Origin: Ignavibacterium sp.
GTDB lineage: Bacteria; Bacteroidota; Ignavibacteria; Ignavibacteriales; Ignavibacteriaceae
NCBI GenBank assembly: GCA_018335755.1
Contig: JAGXRK010000001.1
Location: 310,001 to 374,000, forward strand
Reading direction: 5' to 3'
Length of the DNA stretch: 64,000 nucleotides
The position numbers and the translations under genes are program-made. The notes under the pieces were generated by a model. The model did no database searches. It saw only the letters and a list, made by a program, of their open reading frames with translations, and was not told where the DNA came from. Shown here in pieces: positions 61,201 through 64,000 of the stretch. Each line of letters opens with the position of its first letter. The stretch's first letter is position 1.

Positions 61201-63205
61201 GGAAGTACCAAGGTTCTTCAGAATGAATGATGAACTTGTAATTTCAACAATTGTTCACAATTATCTTGCTGAAAAGAAAAAAACTAAGATCAGTTTTGAT
61301 TCAGGAATTCTCGATCTTTTATCTTCTGCAATAAATCAAAAAGGATTTGATAAAGGACAGGGAAGAAAATCTGTTTCATCTTATGAAGTTGAAATTCCGG
61401 CAAACTCAGAATTGAGAATTGACTGGAGGATAAAAGTATCAAAACCGATCGGTGAGGCAGATCTTAAAGCTGAAGCACTTACAAATGAAGAGTCGGATGC
61501 AGTTCAGTTAACAGTGCCTATCCTTCCAAACGGAATAAAAATTCTAACTCCTGTTGTTGCAGATTTTTCTGAAAACAATTTCACTGAAAAATTAACATTC
61601 AACATTCCGAATAATATCGATCTAAGAACTGCTGAGTTTTCATTTGCAGTTTCTCCATCATTAGCCGGAACAATACTTAAAGCACTTGATGATCTTGCAG
61701 GTTATCCTTACGGTTGTGTTGAACAAACAATGAGCAGGTTTCTGCCGACTATAATTGTCTCAAACACACTTAAAGAAATAAATATTCCGCTAAAATCAAA
61801 AACTATTGAAGAACTACCGAAGTATGTTGATGCAGGATTAAAACGACTATATAACTTCCAGCAATCAGACGGCGGATGGGGATGGTGGAGTAATGATAAA
61901 TCAAATCCTTATATGACAGCTTATGTTATGTACGGCTTAACTCTTGCTAAGCAAGCCGGATACAACATTGATATTAATATCTATTCAAGCGGATTGAACA
62001 GTCTGAAATCTCTCCTGGAAAGCGGGACAGATATTGATGAAACAACCCGTGCATATATGATCTATTCGTTATCAATAGCACTGAAATCTGAAAAGAGTAA
62101 TAATTCAATTTATGTTGAGATGATAAAAATACTCATGAGGAAAGATCTTAATGCATACCCGCTTTCATTGCTGGCAATATCACTGCATAACTTCGGTGAA
62201 AATGAAATGGCTAAAGATGCTGCGTCAAGATTGAAAAAACTCGTAAATGATGATAAAGGTTTTGCATTCTGGGGCGGTGAGAAATTTCAGTACAGGTGGC
62301 AGAATGATAATGTGCAGGGAACAGCTTTTGCAGTTAAGGCTCTGCTGCAAATTGAGGGTAATTCCGAGCTTGTCTCAAATGCGGTAAGATGGTTATTAAG
62401 GAAGAAGCAAGGATACTCATGGAGATCAACTCAGGAAACTTCTGTGGTGATATTTGCTTTAACGGATTACCTGAAAATCACCAAAGAGCTTGATCCTGAT
62501 TATACTGTTAAGATAAAAGTAAACGGAAAAGAATTTTTCAGCAGCAGTATTGATGAAAAATCTATATACGTTGAACTGCAAAAAATAAGTATCAACTACG
62601 TCGATCTTAAAAAAGGAATGAATGAGATAACAATTGAAAAGTCCGGTAATGGTAAAGTTTATTTCTCTGGATTAACTTCTTATCACACGGAAGATTATTC
62701 CGCCACTGCTTCAAACTCGTTTTCGATTAAACGGGAGTATTACATTTTAAAGTCAGTTCAAAAGGAAGGACGAATGCTTTACATAAAAGAAAAATTTGAT
62801 GGCATTATTACAACAGGTGAAGATATATTTGTCAAAACATTTGTAGAATCAAAGTATAACGATATGGAATATTTCATTCTTGAAGATATGCTTCCATCCG
62901 GATTTGAAGTTGTTAAGGATGTTCAGAACTATGAAATTGAAGGCGAAAATGAATACCGTCCATACTACGATTCCTACGGATGGGGAAGAAGACCATGGAT
63001 TTGGAATTACGCCGATAGAGAATACCGCGATGAGAAGGTTGCTTTCTTCGTTACTTATGTAAGTGAAAAAATGGAGTTCACTTATATAATGAAAGCACAA
63101 ATCCCAGGTGAATACTCCGTTATGCCGGCACAGGGATACTTAATGTACTATCCGGAACTTGCTGGAAATACGAAAGACATGAAAATAACAGTAAAAGATT
63201 TATAG
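58217..63205 (+). CDS. Bacterial alpha-2-macroglobulin family protein with intact thioester
   Basis: I take the ATG at 58217 (MLQRIIFLLLIVFPLLIGNS, a signal peptide), with GGAG upstream; an in-frame ATG at 58151 adds residues before the signal. About 1662 residues. Macroglobulin domains start near 300 (YIYTNQPVYRPGQEVFFKGI), and a carboxypeptidase-regulatory-like insert (KLYGRVKIKGTEENAKDLF) lies near 800. The alpha-2-macroglobulin domain (AHIVSNAKGEARVEFDIPDN) and the thioester motif Cys1167-Val-Glu-Gln1170 (YPYGCVEQTMSRF) follow, with LQQSDGGWGWW-type helices of the TED. The intact thioester means it could trap proteases covalently. There is no lipobox Cys, so it is likely periplasmic or surface-released rather than a lipoprotein. 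The usual partner PBP1c gene (pbpC) is not adjacent. Confidence 0.93.
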   Translation: MLQRIIFLLLIVFPLLIGNSSRLIQSPQSENKNFYLSNYTTFSPGSNVSVNLYQYNRKTQLFNFKLLRIDDPVNFFSMIDQSSSRYAFDIWGKDKQVLLKYTSLFKEWEQKISPFDYRNANVEIGKVEKPGIYILQAVSGKQVAYCGIVVTDFAMVYKSTGKEVLAYVADAKSGEFLQKARFDFYSAGKLIEKKSPDKDGLALFDLMKINSENLSNIQIFAHTSNEIILSDPYFYFNRGMQQNRIAYIYTNQPVYRPGQEVFFKGILRERNGNELKLVESTEFNVSIKSPRNREVFSGKIWTNRYGTLSGQMTLEKEADLGTYNIVLTKDGISYNGSFDVEEYKKPEYLVTVTPEKNQYSFGDVIKGKVNADYYFGSPVKNATVTLSIYKKNFWRPWWWWSEYSWFYRGYYKDMYWGQTQPQLIQQLTGALNDNGEYEFEYKVPKENDADFIYSFSAEVTDASRRAISGTGETFVTRGSFTISTSPEKYFYEFGKEVKIRVNASDFSDKPVETEFSIEIFYPFREKHQGPAKTEIIRSKTDINGKAIVTFKPSSDYRGHYRYKVLAYDEKEREIYAENSFFVGDERYYYYERTSSGLEIITDKDSYEKGDSLIAYIFFPNENQDALLTFETNRIIRYQKISPEGNSYTIREKLSDVHSPGFNISVNFIKDRNLFTQTKMIGVLAKDKFLNVKLIPSKEIYKPGEKASYRIQVTDYEGNPVRNTELSFGIVDESIYAIRDEKVQDIQNFFYSPQYFYVPIYNSLQYGYFSSSSRTATFIDLNYFDGTDKVGAKGSSKLYGRVKIKGTEENAKDLFIILSSDKNYYTAKTDTSGRYSFEKIVSGEYEMYASVPGGLLTFIKKVKVSKEEKFDFEVDASILVSSPEGQAGIVGDNVQLNDAEFSAAPTARSEMKSTAMLKAGRDSDSYIQAEVRSKFVDAVIWKAHIVSNAKGEARVEFDIPDNLTTWRATARGVTKFTEVGQQVSKIISRKDLLVRMEVPRFFRMNDELVISTIVHNYLAEKKKTKISFDSGILDLLSSAINQKGFDKGQGRKSVSSYEVEIPANSELRIDWRIKVSKPIGEADLKAEALTNEESDAVQLTVPILPNGIKILTPVVADFSENNFTEKLTFNIPNNIDLRTAEFSFAVSPSLAGTILKALDDLAGYPYGCVEQTMSRFLPTIIVSNTLKEINIPLKSKTIEELPKYVDAGLKRLYNFQQSDGGWGWWSNDKSNPYMTAYVMYGLTLAKQAGYNIDINIYSSGLNSLKSLLESGTDIDETTRAYMIYSLSIALKSEKSNNSIYVEMIKILMRKDLNAYPLSLLAISLHNFGENEMAKDAASRLKKLVNDDKGFAFWGGEKFQYRWQNDNVQGTAFAVKALLQIEGNSELVSNAVRWLLRKKQGYSWRSTQETSVVIFALTDYLKITKELDPDYTVKIKVNGKEFFSSSIDEKSIYVELQKISINYVDLKKGMNEITIEKSGNGKVYFSGLTSYHTEDYSATASNSFSIKREYYILKSVQKEGRMLYIKEKFDGIITTGEDIFVKTFVESKYNDMEYFILEDMLPSGFEVVKDVQNYEIEGENEYRPYYDSYGWGRRPWIWNYADREYRDEKVAFFVTYVSEKMEFTYIMKAQIPGEYSVMPAQGYLMYYPELAGNTKDMKITVKDL

Positions 63206-63217
63206 AATCATTCTTTG

Positions 63218-63286
63218 TACTTTGCAGACTTTGTGTGAAGAAGTATTCACGCAAAGTCGCAAAGAAGTCGCGAAGCACGCAAAGTA
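63218..63286. repeat. Intergenic palindromic repeat (CTTTGCGTGAA family)
   Basis: GACTTTGTGTGAA (63227-63239) pairs with TTCACGCAAAGTC (63246-63258), 12 of 13 positions, over a 6-base loop; outer words TACTTTGC (63218-63225) and GCAAAGTA (63279-63286) also match. The GCAAAGTCGCAAAG words recur between genes of many bacteria. It sits after the alpha-2-macroglobulin gene. The remaining bases to hydF (63287-63492) show nothing else. Confidence 0.65.
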
Positions 63287-63492
63287 TAATCTTAAACACT
63301 GCCCAGATACTTAATAGATCATTCCTAAAACAGAGAAAAGATTTTTAGTTAATTAGAATTGCTGAACCTTTGTAAAATAATTATATCAATCAAAAGCAAT
63401 TCATTTAACTGATAATACAGCTTTTTCTGTATGGAACGCTTTTTGGTTTTAATTAATGGTTATTGATTAAAGCTTCCAAAATCAGGAGAGAA

Positions 63493-64000
63493 TTGAACCT
63501 GTCGCAAATATCATATCGTCCACACATTGCTGTAGTTGGAAAGCGGAATGTGGGTAAATCCCGATTTGTCAATACATTAATTGGCAGTGAAGTATCAGCA
63601 GTTAGTGAAATAGCCGGCACAACTATCGATCCGATTAAAAATCCATTAGAACTTTTGCCTTATGGCCCTGTTCTTATTGTTGATACAGCGGGTATTGATG
63701 ATGAAGGTGAACTCGGCAGCAGACGAATAACTCAAACCATAAAAACTATAGCATCTGCTGACCTCGTTATACTGATAGTTGATTCGCGGACAAGACTTTC
63801 AAGCAAGGAACGTGAGTTAATTGCATACCTGGATAAGATTGAAGTCACTTATTTGCTTGTAGTAAACAAAATAGAGTTCGGTGTTAATGAAAATTTGCTG
63901 GAGGAGTTAACGGAACTCCGTACAACTCACTTTGAAGTATCCTGTAAAGAGGATGTGGGTTTTGAAGAACTTATAAGAAAAATAATAAGAATGCTTCCCA
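63493..64000 (+). CDS. hydF: [FeFe]-hydrogenase maturation GTPase HydF (partial, cut by window end)
   Basis: A TTG start at 63493, behind AGGAGAGAA, opens a frame that runs to the window end. It begins with a G domain: HIAVVGKRNVGKSRFVN (G1), AGTTIDPIKNPLELLPYGPV (G2 and switch region), LIVDTAGIDDEGELGSRRI (G3) and VVNKIEF (G4, Lys-Ile instead of K-x-D). The T-T-x-D-P and DTAGIDDEGELG patterns are those of HydF, the scaffold on which the di-iron subcluster of [FeFe] hydrogenase is built, rather than of Der/EngA. The C-terminal cluster-binding domain lies outside. HydE and HydG genes are expected downstream. Confidence 0.85.
   Translation, partial: MNLSQISYRPHIAVVGKRNVGKSRFVNTLIGSEVSAVSEIAGTTIDPIKNPLELLPYGPVLIVDTAGIDDEGELGSRRITQTIKTIASADLVILIVDSRTRLSSKERELIAYLDKIEVTYLLVVNKIEFGVNENLLEELTELRTTHFEVSCKEDVGFEELIRKIIRMLP

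Noticed and set aside
1-64000. tRNA, rRNA genes or CRISPR arrays
   Set aside because: I looked in the intergenic gaps for TTCGAATC-type loops, cloverleaf arms and regular repeats and found none.

Overview
The window comes from an AT-rich (roughly 35% GC by eye) Gram-negative genome of the Bacteroidota/Ignavibacteria type. The best clue is the secreted protein at 23703-25796, which ends in a type IX secretion sorting domain with the NYPNPFNPAT motif common in Ignavibacteria (Melioribacter/Ignavibacterium relatives). Long-form IspH, BatA, DUF4159 and DUF4175 proteins, lone GroES-like proteins and Bacteroidota-style intergenic palindromes fit the same group. Assignment below class level is not possible from this sequence.

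Layout. 1-3.6 kb: a truncated methyltransferase diverges from a three-gene type III polyketide operon (synthase, methyltransferase, FAD oxidoreductase), with a palindrome in the shared promoter. 3.7-4.1 kb: GroES-like protein. 4.1-8.9 kb, minus strand: two tandem, diverged copies of a three-gene minor-pilin-like module (PilV-, PilW- and PilX/DUF4900-like) without a classical prepilin cleavage motif. 9.4-14 kb: aconitase, a protein with five Myb/SANT-like repeats, a hemerythrin-like protein and a MarR repressor with palindromic sites at its promoter. 14-23 kb: BatA-like protein, HflX, two consecutive aromatic amino acid lyases with non-canonical MIO triads (Ser-Ser-Gly and Ala-Cys-Gly), RmuC, a GNAT acetyltransferase and an EVE-domain protein. 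23.7-30 kb: T9SS cargo protein, then DUF4159 and DUF4175 proteins. 30-35 kb: a signalling run of PAS histidine kinase, NtrC-type regulator, STAS antagonist and double-receiver SpoIIE phosphatase. 35-47.5 kb: housekeeping genes (prfA, ispH, FabK/nitronate monooxygenase-like, metK, ahcY, TIGR01777 epimerase, rpsT, queE, queD, truA, uvrB) and a CcmE-like OB-fold protein.

47.5-57.2 kb is accessory. It holds a decayed RHS tail with a frameshift, a small membrane gene that looks frameshifted, a methyltransferase, a large nested palindrome, and an outer-membrane protein whose signal peptide is out of frame. Next comes a very AT-rich element of about 6 kb (candidate ends 51087 and 57191) with tyrosine integrase, excisionase-like HTH, HUH rolling-circle Rep protein, two unknown proteins, and a cargo pair: a PIN-like ribonuclease and a GIY-YIG/DUF4357 nuclease. 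The pair resembles an uncharacterised defence cassette.

57.3-64 kb: RlpA-like lytic transglycosylase, a 1662-residue alpha-2-macroglobulin with intact CVEQ thioester motif, and the start of hydF ([FeFe]-hydrogenase maturation), cut by the window end. No tRNA, rRNA or CRISPR array was seen. Several genes appear to use TTG starts (30020, 31690, 57804, 63493).
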